Shown here: positions 11,473-36,802 of the stretch, one piece after another
Numbering within the stretch: the stretch's first letter is position 1
How the letters are laid out: every line of letters starts with the position of its first letter
Assembly (NCBI RefSeq): GCF_964340395.1
Contig: NC_135561.1
Location: forward strand, 19,517,740 to 19,581,739
Direction: 5' to 3'
From: Glandiceps talaboti
Lineage: Eukaryota > Hemichordata > Enteropneusta > Spengelidae
DNA length: 64,000 nucleotides
Position numbers and translations under genes: made by a program
Notes under the pieces: generated by a model
What the model was told of the DNA's origin: nothing
Databases searched by the model: none
What the model saw: only the letters and a program-made list of their open reading frames with translations

Positions 11473-12275
11473 ATGTGGTATTAGACTTTCTAACAGAACT
11501 ATATGAGAATGGACTTGGCTATAGTGCAATGAATACAGCTCAATGTGCACTAGCTACAGTAGTCACAATTGATGGATACAATACACTATCATCACATCCT
11601 TTAGTGAGTCGGTTTCTTAGAGGAGTATTCCAAGTCCGTCCAACACAACCAAGATACACCAAAATATGGGATGTTAGAATGGTGTTGAAGTACCTACAGT
11701 CACTGTCACCAGTTAAAAACTTAACATTAAAAGATCTGACATTGAAGACTATAATGTTAATTGCTTTAGTTTCTGCACAAAGAGGACAGTCTTTGTACTT
11801 ATTGAACTTAAATGATATGTCCAATGGCAAATCATCATATACATTTCAAATAGCAGCACTCTTGAAACAAAGCCGACCAAGCTACAAAGTGCCACTTGTC
11901 AAACTATCTGCATATCCACCTGATAGGAGGCTTTGTGTAGTGACAACTCTAAGAGAGTACTTGAGTAGAACCTCCGAGTTGAGAGGAAATGATAAACAAT
12001 TATTTATCAGTTACATTCACCCATTCAATGCAGTTTCAAGAGATACCATCAGTCGATGGCTTAAAATTGTATTAATAAAGGCGGGTATAGATATAACAAC
12101 TTTTAAGCCGCATAGTACAAGAGCAGCTTCAGTGTCTGCAGCAAAGAGAAATGGTGTGCCTATTCATGAAATCATGAATGTTGTGGGCTGTAATTCTAGT
12201 TGTACTTTTGCTAGGTTTTATGACAAACCTGTAACTAATGATGACAAGTTTCCACATGGAGTGTTAAAATGTTGA
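11106..12275 (+). CDS. DIRS tyrosine recombinase
   Basis: This is the integrase of the element, a lambda-type tyrosine recombinase that would insert a circular DNA intermediate without target duplication. The first 75 or so residues overlap the RT/RNase H frame and are low-complexity, so the true start may lie downstream of 11106. A SAM-like core-binding domain (about residues 78-175: WRKGTKKQYATYIKKW onward) precedes the catalytic domain. Visible catalytic residues are Arg226 (SAQRGQSLYLL), the HxxR pair His336/Arg339 (KPHSTRAASVSAA) and the nucleophile Tyr372 (FARFYDK). The frame is intact to its TGA, so this gene looks functional even though the RT frame is broken. Confidence 0.92.
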   Translation: MCTENRGRQSTWNTDSPSMANPGMVLQDVTVVGRQTQAVTSDKQNSSTCTQANSTASTSTEITTDSLQVVRQSLRQQHISDKAADIIMLSWRKGTKKQYATYIKKWQIFCCKTETDVFRPPVNVVLDFLTELYENGLGYSAMNTAQCALATVVTIDGYNTLSSHPLVSRFLRGVFQVRPTQPRYTKIWDVRMVLKYLQSLSPVKNLTLKDLTLKTIMLIALVSAQRGQSLYLLNLNDMSNGKSSYTFQIAALLKQSRPSYKVPLVKLSAYPPDRRLCVVTTLREYLSRTSELRGNDKQLFISYIHPFNAVSRDTISRWLKIVLIKAGIDITTFKPHSTRAASVSAAKRNGVPIHEIMNVVGCNSSCTFARFYDKPVTNDDKFPHGVLKC

Positions 12276-12392
12276 TGTTATGAACCAGATAAACCTTTGA
12301 TGACTATTAGGTAGATTGGGTCACTGAGTTAAATAAAAGAATTTGACTTGATAAATGGTGTTTTCATTCTGTGCCCATCAGTTGGCTTTGAA
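12276..12392 (+). promoter_or_regulatory. DIRS 3' non-coding segment with polyadenylation signal
   Basis: AATAAA at 12332-12337 lies 57 bases after the YR stop codon and before the internal complementary region. It is the likely 3' processing signal of the element transcript. Confidence 0.5.
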
Positions 12393-12515
12393 ATCTCACG
12401 TGATCAGGAAGTGCATGATAATGAGGTAGAATAGAAAAATTAAACGAGACTTACCTGGAAGTTGAAGTTTGATTGAAATTCTACCGAATTATCTCGAGCA
12501 CTGAGTGATTACGTG
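12393..12515. repeat. DIRS internal complementary region (circle-junction template)
   Basis: Bases 12393-12431 are the reverse complement of the left end (8034-8072). Bases 12431-12515 are the perfect reverse complement (85/85) of the right end (12624-12708). Read on the minus strand, the block is therefore right end joined to left end, the template that lets DIRS elements complete their ends and circularise. The two parts meet at a shared TT. Confidence 0.92.
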
Positions 12516-12596
12516 CCCAAAGCCCGGATGGAAATAACCCACCCATAATTATCATGTACATCAATCCTGATGTGCACAGAATATACTTTGAAGGCT

Positions 12597-12709
12597 GAAG
12601 ATTGCGTCACCACAACACTATCTCACGTAATCACTCAGTGCTCGAGATAATTCGGTAGAATTTCAATCAAACTTCAACTTCCAGGTAAGTCTCGTTTAAT
12701 TTTTCTATT
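12597..12709 (+). repeat. DIRS right inverted terminal repeat
   Basis: Bases 12597-12628 invert the left repeat; 12624-12708 invert the internal complementary region. The arm contains CCAGGTAAGTCTCG, a strong splice-donor-like sequence, so an insertion could disturb splicing of a host gene. The element ends near 12709 (TTTTTCTATT). Confidence 0.9.
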
Positions 12710-13423
12710 TTCACTTATCCCCCTAGCAATAAGACCATGCCCATAGTTACAATCAAATGATGGTGTATGTGACAAAACTAACAGTAAGTCATGACAAATC
12801 TGTCCAACTAACCCCAAAGTTAAAACTATGTTTTTCCATCCCCACACCTCAGCCAGTTAAAAATAGCCCTCCTCTTAACAGCCATAACCAGGTGACGGTA
12901 TTTCAAAAGATCTGTTGTTTTTTGAAAGCAATATTGTCATATCTCAAAGTAGGCTCTATAGAATGTTGACCTCAAAAATATATGAATAATGTATCTGTAT
13001 ACGTCATCCAATCACCATGGCAACAACAACAAGTACGAATGTTTATAACTTTCTTTTATTCGGAACATGAACACGTTTTGTATATACATTTCGGGAAAAT
13101 CTCAGCACCAAGTTTAAAATAAGGTAACTAATAAAACATTGTCCCTTGAAGATTTCATAATATTATACAGCATCATGGTGAACTACATCCACTAAAAAAA
13201 ACAAATGTCTTATGTACAGTTCTTCATCTCGATAGCACGTTTTTCATTTTAAAAACTCCAACTTCTTTCTACATTTGTATATAATCTCTGTCACACTCCA
13301 AGTAACTTGTCTCTTTACTCATCGTACATGTGTTAATTCTCTTGAGTTCCCCCCCCCCCCCAATCTAAAGTGATATATTACAAATACTTAGTACATACAA
13401 GTTGTGCTCCTCTCTGAAAGTCC
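12710..13423. other. Non-coding stretch
   Basis: A poly-C run lies at about 13350-13361. No exon, RNA gene or repeat is recognised. Confidence 0.5.
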
Positions 13424-13793
13424 AATTACAGGGGATTCAGAATGAGCATGCAGTTAGATAAGACGAGATATCAAGTTGAGAGAGACTGGCCACACAGTTT
13501 TATGTTTAAGGTAAGTGCAAGAAAGATACACACACTCATTACTTCCTAAAGTGTCTGCTCTATATTTTACTATGATGTAAACAGTAGCTGTATGAACACT
13601 ACTACAATACATGCATGGTAGACGTGATAGGTTGTACCAGTTTTAACAGTCACATATCCCTCTTTAAAGTGACCACACAGACCAGACACTCCATGAAACA
13701 CTTTTAAAGTGAGAGGTCAATCTCAATCTATACTGTCTTCGTTGCAATCTCATCTCATCAAAAGTGCATGCTCATGCTGAATCCCCTGTAATT
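13424..13793. mobile_element. TIR element (MITE), 370 bp
   Basis: The termini 13424-13452 and 13765-13793 are inverted repeats of about 29 bp (AATTACAGGGGATTCAG followed by ATGAGCATGC) with few differences. The interior is non-coding. The CAGGGG start is reminiscent of hAT ends, but no matching 8-bp target duplication is visible, so the superfamily stays open. Confidence 0.7.
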
Positions 13794-14195
13794 CAACATA
13801 CACTTCAATACCATAACAAATAATATAGCTTTCTAATACAAGACAGTAGGTCTTAATCCAAGATTTGTAAACTAATATATGACACATTGTGATATATTTT
13901 GTCAAATCACTGTTCTGTATATATGTTCCAGAGTCAAGTCTATGTTGTTTGATACAACAGAGTAAAAAATCATATCTTAACAGAAGCTACCACTGCAAGT
14001 AGTTTCAATCAGCTTTTAAAATCACTTGCCATATAATAATGAAACACATTGCTTTTATTTGATTATGGTCATTCAGAAATTACATACAAATACTTTTGGA
14101 GCCGTTAGTGATTCTCCTCTTGACCTGATTACAGCTGATGACATGAATACTAGAACTACACACCTGTGACCGTTCGTGAGAACTTTGACGATACA
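13794..14195. other. Non-coding AT-rich stretch
   Basis: No exon or repeat is recognised. Confidence 0.5.
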
Positions 14196-14197
14196 CC

Positions 14198-14394
14198 ACA
14201 GGGAGCCCAGGAACCGTGTTACAAACAAATAATAAACAAACAAACAAACAAACATATGCATGAGTAATAATATATTATATGTTTCTATTTGATCATACAT
14301 ACAAACCATATGAGTACATATGGAAATGTATTACCCATGCATTTGTTTGTGTGTTTGTTTGTTTGTTTATAACACGGTTCCTGGGCTCCCTGTG
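14198..14394. repeat. Inverted repeat with CAAA-rich arms
   Basis: The arms 14198-14267 and 14328-14394 pair: CCACAGGGAGCCCAGGAACC on the left is complemented by GGTTCCTGGGCTCCCTGTGG on the right, and the (CAAA)n stretches and ATGCATG segments also pair. Probably a fold-back element. It gives false open frames on both strands. Confidence 0.75.
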
Positions 14395-14403
14395 GAAACA
14401 CAT

Positions 14404-14690
14404 GGTACATTCTTCATAAATTATAACATGCACAAGCCGAGTTGTGGTCATTCTACGTCACAACAACCCATGTCTACGTCACTGGTTTTGCGGTTCTCGA
14501 AGTATGAGTCAAAACATTCCAAAATTAAAATGTCATTCTTTTTCACGATATTTCAGAAATTCTGCTCGGGGAGGTATAATTATATTATTCCCCAACATTA
14601 AAAATTCGCAAGTTGGAAAATACTCACGCTACCCGTCTAGCGACTCGTAGTGACAAGGCTCCAGGTCACCTAGTCCCTTGGCTGAACGAA
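14404..14690 (+). repeat. Dispersed repeat family R1, copy 1
   Basis: Shares blocks with 19385-19570, 47925-48195 and 61610-61925: TACGTCAC, then GCGGTTCTCGAA, TATGAGTCAAAAC, a segment of CCCCAA and TTTTT, and an end block around GACAAGGCTCCAGGTCAC followed by CTTGGCTGAACGAA. The end block is partly self-complementary. No coding capacity. Confidence 0.65.
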
Positions 14691-15560
14691 AAAAAAAATA
14701 AGGTGAGACCACAGAGGGCTCAGGTTTAGTTAGTTGTGTTTACGAAAAACAAAATTAACAAGCAAACAAACGAAAAACAACCACAAAACATATACACTGA
14801 CACACATTAAGGACAGAGTAATTACAAATAAATATCAACAAAGTTTCTATGCAACGAGAATTACAATATGTTTATGCTTTAATTTCCTATATGTGAAATG
14901 GTCACAACTGTGGATAATTCTAATGACAACCATTTCATATGGGGTGATTACACAGGTCGACTCTATTGTAATTCTAGTAATTATTCTGCCGTACATGTCT
15001 GTCACTTTTGTCAGTGTTGACATGTTTGTTGTCGTTGTTGTCTGTTTGTTTGTTATTGTTTTGTCGTAAATATAACTAATAAAGCCTGACTTCCTGTGGT
15101 GAGACCTTATTAGAATAAAACTCTATATACTCCGAATTGAATTTTTCTTTCCAAATTTCGAACCGGAATCGTAAAAATTGGAGCACTAAATCTGAATACT
15201 GAAAGAAATTTGTGAGAATAAAAAATGCCTTCCTGTGATTATTTGTAAAAAGGTTAACTCCGCAACTGCAACTAGGACATTTTTTTTCAACCAAACATAT
15301 GTATATTGGGGGAAAATTGCTCAGTTCCTTATAAAAAAGACTGTGGTTGATTTTATCCGTAGATAGTGAAGTGACCGGTTTCAATCCTCTTGAGCGAAAG
15401 CTTGGTTTTGACTCCATGTTAGATTGACTTGCCTCGATGCCTATATATGGTAGTGCTAATTAAATATTCAACACTAAAGCATAAGCTCGGTCACACACTT
15501 TTAGTCTCAGCGATCGCCACTTAGTTTCTCACGACGTGTCTCGCGAATGATTACGGTTTA
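14691..15560. other. Non-coding stretch
   Basis: Open frames exist on both strands (for example 14734-15069 and 15417-15076), but they are AT-rich and low-complexity with no recognisable domain or splice context. Nothing supported. Confidence 0.5.
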
Positions 15561-16438
15561 GGGAGCCATCATTAATTAAGACCGGGGGTATTCAAAAACT
15601 TGGGAGCGAAAGGGGGGGGGCTGCTCAAAATTTGACATGTTAAAAAAGCACCAGAAAGCAGTCTTTTAGTCCTTAAATTGAAAAAATCTCCGGGAACGGG
15701 AGGGGGACCCCCCCCCCCTCCCTCATGTACCCACCCCTCTTGGCTCCCTCAAACTAAACTTTGATTCGACTAATACCACCTAATTTCAAATTTTACCAGC
15801 TACTTTGGGAATAAACTGCATTCATTGTTACCCCCTCCTCTTGAAATATGCTACATCCATCATGTTATAAAGGAAATTCAAATTCAAAATTCATGTATGT
15901 ATGTATGTATGTATGTATGTATGTATGTATGTATGTATGTATGTATGTACGTATGTATGTACGTACGTACGTACGTACGCACGCACGCCCGTGTGTGTGT
16001 GTATGTATGTATGTATGTATGTACGTATGTATGTACGTACGTACGTACGTACGCACGCACGCCCGTGTGTGTGTGTATGTATGTATGTATGTATGTATGT
16101 ATGTATGTACGTACATATGTACGTACGTACGTACACGTACGTACATGTGTATGCATATGTATACGTGTGTGTGTGTGTGTGTGTGCGCGCGCATGTGGTG
16201 TTTCAATGGAACACTCATCCTCAATGTGTATAATGTTTGTAGCGCCATTAACAGTTAATTAGTTATGTATGATTGTAAAATGGTGAGGGGGGTTATTAAA
16301 AAAAGTTTGTGTCAAGGGGGGGGGGGGGTTACGAAAATATTTCAAGCCAGATAGGGTGGGGGTCACTCAAATTTTGTGGATATTCAAAGCAATTCCTCCG
16401 ACCCACCTCCCCCCCCCGGTCGTAAATATTGACGGCTC
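15561..16438. mobile_element. PIF/Harbinger-type MITE (family H), copy 1, with microsatellite interior
   Basis: The ends GGGAGCCATCA and, on the right, TGACGGCTCCC lie in inverted repeats of about 28 bp that both lead into an ACCGGGGG tract. The flanks are TTA on both sides, matching the 3-bp TWA target of PIF/Harbinger transposons. The interior has no transposase; much of it is the ATGT/ACGT array at 15893-16192. The same termini bound the element at 32591-33946. Confidence 0.7.
15893..16192. repeat. (ATGT)n / (ACGT)n / (GT)n compound microsatellite
   Basis: About 300 bases of tetranucleotide repeats with two near-identical blocks of ATGT, ACGT, ACGC and GTGT order, which suggests a duplicated higher-order unit. 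Open frames on both strands are artefacts of the repeat. Confidence 0.95.
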
Positions 16439-17426
16439 CCTTATGTGCAAATTCAACATGTTCTGGGCGATGTATGCACTGATTTTAGAGCACGTGCCGT
16501 ACCTTACAAATTCACCACGTATTCCGAAGTTATCGTATTCTGTGTACAGCTATACACACAAGTTTAACTAGAGATGACTCAAATATAGGTTAGAGTTTAC
16601 AAAGTTGATAAATAAGTCATCATATCAAATATAATTGTTGCAAAAAAGTGGTCCAGTCACAGCTAGTCCAGCTTTAAATCTTCGAACGACATAAAAAAAA
16701 AAAAACATCCATTTTCGAGTAAATTATGTGTTTCATTTGCCAAGATGCTATACTTCGGTGCAAAAAAAACGTTAATCTTTTTAATGTAACAAAATACTTC
16801 ACGTACAGGAGTATTAAAATGATAAAACAAAAAGGTGTCAAAAGGTGACATTAACAAGAACGAACTTTTAACAAAAAATAAATATGTTTACGTTATTGCA
16901 TTTTCCCCATAACAAATTGTCTCTCCACTTGTTCCTTTTTGATAGATGGCTCACCTCATGTTCTCGAGTCAAATTAAATATTCTGTTGTCGTCGCCCTGG
17001 GACGATGCGTTTATTGTTGCCGCAATAGTAATTCTTTGAGGAATTTTGGATACAATCAGCGAGTCTGCCACCGTAGAGTCATGTCTGATGACGATTTTCA
17101 ATTTATTGTAGTTATAGAATCTAACAGAGTCAATTTTATTTCGAAACCTGCTAAAAGTGTTTTAGCAACTTACACCCTTAGCAAAAACGCTGTTGTATTT
17201 CCATAGGCGTTTTCTCCCAAACATCGATTCTTATCAATGCACCCTTTAATGTACTTGTGCGTACGGACATGATGAAGGTGATGTGGGTACATAGCATGGC
17301 AAAGACTTGTCCACAATTGTAGTCTGCAAAACGTCCGTGGCTTTTCAAATATTGCGTTCTAGCGTCGTTCTTTAACTCTGTTATTTCGCCTATCATATTT
17401 TTCTCAACTTCCCGCCACTATCTGAA
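16439..17426 (-). other. Downstream region and 3' UTR of the TRPC gene
   Basis: No coding exon is seen. On the minus strand, AATAAA occurs at 17140-17135 and 17107-17102, about 290-325 bases after the TRPC stop; these are candidate polyadenylation signals. Bases 16541-16680 belong to dispersed repeat family R2. Confidence 0.5.
16541..16680 (-). repeat. Dispersed repeat family R2, diverged copy
   Basis: Similar in block order to 42500-42720 and 46200-46375: TGTACAGCTA near the start and a CAGCTAGTCCAGCTTTAAA block at the end. The interior is poorly conserved, so membership is tentative. Confidence 0.4.
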
Positions 17427-32563
<15,137 letters not shown>

Positions 32564-32590
32564 CTGAAAAAAATAAAAATTCAACGTTAG

Positions 32591-33946
32591 GGAGCGATCA
32601 GTTTTTACGGCCGGGGGTACGGGTGGGCCGGTGACTTCTTGTTCGTGTTGTACTTAAAATAGTGATCCCCCTGTGATTCATCCACAAAACAATCCAACCA
32701 CCCAACCCCCCTCCCCCCGACAAATAAAAAACACACTAACCCCCCCCCCCCCGACATCTGTTGAAAAGAAATATTCTTCTTGTACTTGCAAAAGACACTC
32801 TAGATTCTCAAAGCACAATACAGCACACAGCATAGTTAATTTTACTTGTTACATTTACAGTAATTGTAAGTGTATCTGGTAAATTGCTCTCCTAAATCCA
32901 TTGTTTCACATGTATAAAGCTCTTCAGACAGGAACCCTATGAGAAGTATGATTGTCATGGACATGCAAAATATTCATGGTTCAGTAACCAAAAGTTCTAG
33001 GATATCTCTTTGATTGAGTGAACTATTACCATTATAGATTAATTCAGCTAATTGTAAAGTACAATTATATTAGAAAAGGGGTTAATATAATTGTAAACCT
33101 AGGGGTTTCAGTAAGTTTCAAAGTAGGGAGAGAACTGGAAACAATATGGGGAGAAGTGCACGCTACGCGCGTGCGCGCCTACTATAAAAGTGCGGGTGGG
33201 GGAGTTTTTTGAAAAAATGAACACCATTTGGAGGCCATTTAGAGCACCATTCAGAAGTAAAACACAACTAGTTATATCATAAAAGTATCTCTAATTTTAG
33301 GATTTCAAAATCATTTCAAGTCATATTGACACAAATAATGATAAAAAGATCAAGTAGAAAGTGAGAAAATTTGGGGAAAACATGCACAGTGGAGGTCACT
33401 TACCATTTAGAGATACAAATTCATTAAATTATTTGAAAGTTTGTCTCAATTGGCTATGTTTGTGTGTAATTCAACATGTTCAGTTCAATAGAGGCACAGA
33501 TTTTAGAGTCAGCCCATCCAGTAAATTTCATGGTATTTCATTTCTTATGTGTTATGTGTACAGCTACACATGCAAGTTTTTATATCACATGATGACACAA
33601 TGCAACTCATGGCCTGCAATATTGAGAAGTCATTTCTAACAAAACTGTTGCTTAAAAGGTGCAATGTAATGACCCCATGTCATATATGCTTGGGATGTAT
33701 CAAGAGATAAAGAATTTATGTTATATTTGAACATATATTTATAGCCATTGTTTATGGTTTATTGTATGCACATACATTTGTTGTATGGAAATTTATGTTC
33801 AGCAGGGTGGTTCATAATTTCGTTCAGTTGTTGAAAATAAGGTGACCCCCCCCCTTTATTCACTTTGTAAAAATGATGACCATCGCCCCCCCCCCTTCTT
33901 TGACTCCCAAATTAAGGTGCCCCCGGCCGTAAAAACTGATCGCTCT
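32591..33946. mobile_element. PIF/Harbinger-type MITE (family H), copy 2, 25 bp upstream of TRPC exon 1
   Basis: The termini GAGCGATCAGTTTTTACGG (left, in 32591-32620) and their inverted copy (33917-33946) match over about 30 bases with two differences and run into a CCGGGGG tract. Both sides are flanked by TTA close to the ends, the TWA target of PIF/Harbinger. Interior blocks (ATTCAACATGTTC, TGTGTACAGCTACACA) resemble sequence just right of the first copy. No transposase is seen. Its left edge lies only about 25 bases before the exon at 32563, so the branch point of that acceptor may sit in transposon DNA. Confidence 0.72.
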
Positions 33947-34429
33947 TTTATGGCCCGGGCGTTATGGCAAACTAGTAGCAGAAATAAGTCGTGCACCTGC
34001 TGTCAGTTTCACTGTAGCTTGTCCATTACATTACGAAATGCGACAACAGACGTGTCTTATCAGAACAGGCTCTGTCCAACATGTACTTCGATAACTCTAG
34101 CTCTGGCACCTCTACGCGCCTTCCTTCGGAGGGGGGGGGGGTCGGAGTTGTGGCTTTTCCTGCGTATGTAGTAATGTCACAAATATAAAAGTTCATATAC
34201 TTGCATTTGATGGGTGCAATGTTATGGAACTGTATAAACACTTGCATTGGTGAGCTTTAGGGGAAATACAATTGGAAGTAAATACTTTCATGTGTATGTA
34301 TTCGCAAAGCTAATCTATTCTATCGGGAATGTGGCAAACCTTTAAAGAATACATAAGATGCTATTAGTATTACCTTGAAATATAGAACGTGTTTACTCAT
34401 GTTGTTTACAGCACCATGCAGGTGACTGT
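33947..34429. other. Non-coding stretch
   Basis: A poly-G run lies at about 34130-34141. Open frames on both strands near 33842-34247 overlap the MITE end and G/C runs and are not supported. Confidence 0.5.
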
Positions 34430-34760
34430 TCACTCGCTCTGTTTGATACAACCCCACAGAAACAATAAGAAACCACACAGGCTAAACTTTCAGATATCAG
34501 GATTGAATCAATACACTTTCTTGCTACATTTTGTCTAAATATGAAATGAACTAATGTGCATGACACGCGCATAGACATCAAATGTGGACATCAAAACATT
34601 GGCGCTAACATGTCTGTGTCTAGTTGCATACGTTTAAATGATTGATTTCATTCAGACTAAATGTAGCAAGAAATTGCTATCATGCTATCCTAAAGTGTAG
34701 CATGTGAGTTTCTTATTGATATCTGGGTGGTTGCATCAAACAGAGTCAGTGAACTGTAAC
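34430..34760. mobile_element. Fold-back element family F, copy 1
   Basis: Imperfect inverted arms 34430-34550 and 34640-34760: CTCTGTTTGATACAACC, CAATAAGAAAC and TTTCTTGCTACATTTTGTCT on the left are complemented in order on the right. Related arms occur at 36141-36245 and 36625-36735. Confidence 0.65.
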
Positions 34761-36140
34761 CTACAATGCGCTGTAGTGTAACCGTGCAGAATTCTCAATT
34801 TAACGGAAATAATATAAAGATGTTTAATTTTTATTTTTGAAAAAAGATATGTTATTGACTCATTCAAATTGTCTTCATCGCCCTAATTAGCAAGTGGAGA
34901 TGGTCATTAATAGAAATATCAGTGAATATGGCATCATCATTATTTATAAGTAGGTACTGGAAATAATAGTCTCTCATTTGGTACTGTAATAAATGAGGAA
35001 AGTTGTAAATTCTAGATTGTACATTTACAATGTAATACAATGTAGCGAGACACTGCAGAGTCGACCAATGCGCATGTCCGGTGAAACATTTTGTTGTGCA
35101 GTTGTGTGTGATCGGCACTGCATTAATCAATACATGTGTTTGGATCTCATTGGCTGAGCTGAAAGACAGAACATTATTAAACTCCCAAACACTAGATGGG
35201 CACACTCCCGATATTGTCAGGACAGAGGTCAACATCTCAACAATGTTATCCCGAATAGCTTACACAACTGTTCCCATTTTACTTCTGTGAGATCCCCTGT
35301 GACTTCTCTCTCCTCACACCATAACTGACAATTAATTTGATTAAGTGATTGACAGGGTCTGATATTATTTATGGTACCTAGCCCTAACACTAACCTTAAC
35401 CCCAACCTTGTCCCTATCCCTAACCGATATGCAGCAGTGGGATGAAAAATTCAAATTTAGACAATATAATGAGTCAAAGTAAAATGTGACCCTCCCCTTA
35501 TCTCATATTTATAAATATGGCCCTCCCCCGAGAACCGGTCTGTAAAAAATGACACCCCCCCCCCAACCGTAATAACTGAAGGCTCCCTAAGGAAGGTGTA
35601 GGCAATCTGAAGATCTCTGAATGCAAATATATATGCAACGCTCCAAAAGTGAGTTTACTGTACAGTTCATAGAAAATTTATGACTATGTTGATTTATTTC
35701 ACTTATATCTAACGCAATGAATATAATATATATCTCCTTGCTGAATCATGCAAATTAAGATTAATGTTACCAGTTATTCAAATAAATAGTCCTCGCTTGT
35801 ATCATCCGTTATGTTACGTTTGTTTTTGTGTAAGGCCATCGTTCTATAAGACATTTCCAAGAACCGACCATATCTTTCTTTTGAAAATCTGCCAAATGTA
35901 CTTTTACAGTAAAATGTGTAGAATTGGCCCAACAATTTGCATTTTACTTGAAGTGATTATGAAATACTGAGATCATGGGGAAGGGAGGCCCTGACTCCCT
36001 CATAGAGAAAGGTGAATTTGATGGGGGGGGGGGGGGCTGACTTTGCAAATATCAAAAGCACGATATAAAATGATTAGGATTATTTTCGTATATCACATTT
36101 AGACACATCCTGAAATCAATATAAACACTCTACAGACGCT
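34761..36140. other. Non-coding stretch with a solo family H end and telomere-like C-rich run
   Basis: At 35390-35430 a degenerate run contains CCCTAAC, CCTTAACCCCAACC and CCCTATCCCTAACC. At about 35550-35592 a right end of family H (AACTGAAGGCTCCC then TAA) stands without a recognisable left end. A poly-G run lies at about 36020-36034. No exon is supported. Confidence 0.5.
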
Positions 36141-36735
36141 AGTGAGACACACGCAGAAACCAATACAAACTGTGCATTCTACACTTTGAAGATAGCAAGA
36201 TTGTTCTTTCTTGCTACATTCAGTCTGATTGAAATAAACCATTTATAGGAGATTTCATCTTGGCTTGCAAGTTCTATTAGTATTACACAGCGTATCAAGA
36301 TCATGGGTCACCAAGCAGGTAACCCAGGTTTCATGTTGAGATAGACACAATAAAGATAACACACAGACATCACTCACAACGGGTCTGCTCTGTATTTTGT
36401 TACATTTGTAATTGTACTTGTTATCATTAACAAAATACAGAGCAGGCAATGTGTAAGGGGTGTTTATGTGTTTATCTTTATTATTTCCATCTCAACATGA
36501 AACCTTGTGATCAGGCTCACTAACCTTGATAGACGAAATCTTCTGTAAACATATTGCCACTAGACACGACATGGCACCAAATATTTTGATGTCTGTACTT
36601 GATGTCTGCATGGTGGCATGTTAGTTCATTTCATTTAGACAAAATGTTGGAAGAAACGGTTTTCACTCAATCTTCCTATCTTAAAGTATAGCATGTGTTT
36701 TATTGGTTTCTGCATGGTAGTATCAAGCAGAGCCA
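36141..36735. mobile_element. Fold-back element family F, copy 2, with a second fold-back inside
   Basis: The outer arms 36141-36245 and 36625-36735 pair with each other and with copy 1 (TTTCTTGCTACATTCAGTCT). Inside, arms 36327-36402 and 36428-36505 form another inverted repeat (AGGTTTCATGTTGAGAT, CTGCTCTGTATTTTGTTA). The nested order implies the inner element inserted into the outer one. Confidence 0.65.
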
Positions 36736-36802
36736 CTGAACACTAACATGCAACACGTTGTGTCATTCAGGAGAAGCTGTTTCTACTGCATTGTAGGGGC
36801 AA

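Larger units (their letters stand above)
8034..12709 (+). mobile_element. DIRS-like tyrosine-recombinase retrotransposon, structurally complete
   Basis: An element of about 4.7 kb with gag-like, RT/RNase H/methylase-like and tyrosine recombinase (YR) frames and the terminal architecture of DIRS elements. The left end (8064-8095) and right end (12597-12628) share a 32-bp inverted repeat. An internal complementary region at 12393-12515 is the exact reverse complement of the right end (12624-12708) joined to the left end (8034-8072). This sets the termini to within two shared T residues. No target-site duplication is seen, as expected for YR integration from a circle. AATAAA at 12332 is a likely polyadenylation signal. 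One frame break in the RT suggests this copy is not autonomous. The 85-bp arms are identical, so the insertion or a repair event is probably recent. Confidence 0.95.

Noticed and set aside
15825-16262. Long overlapping open frames on both strands (up to 145 codons)
   Set aside because: They translate an ATGT/ACGT microsatellite (MYVC/THIY repeats) in every frame.
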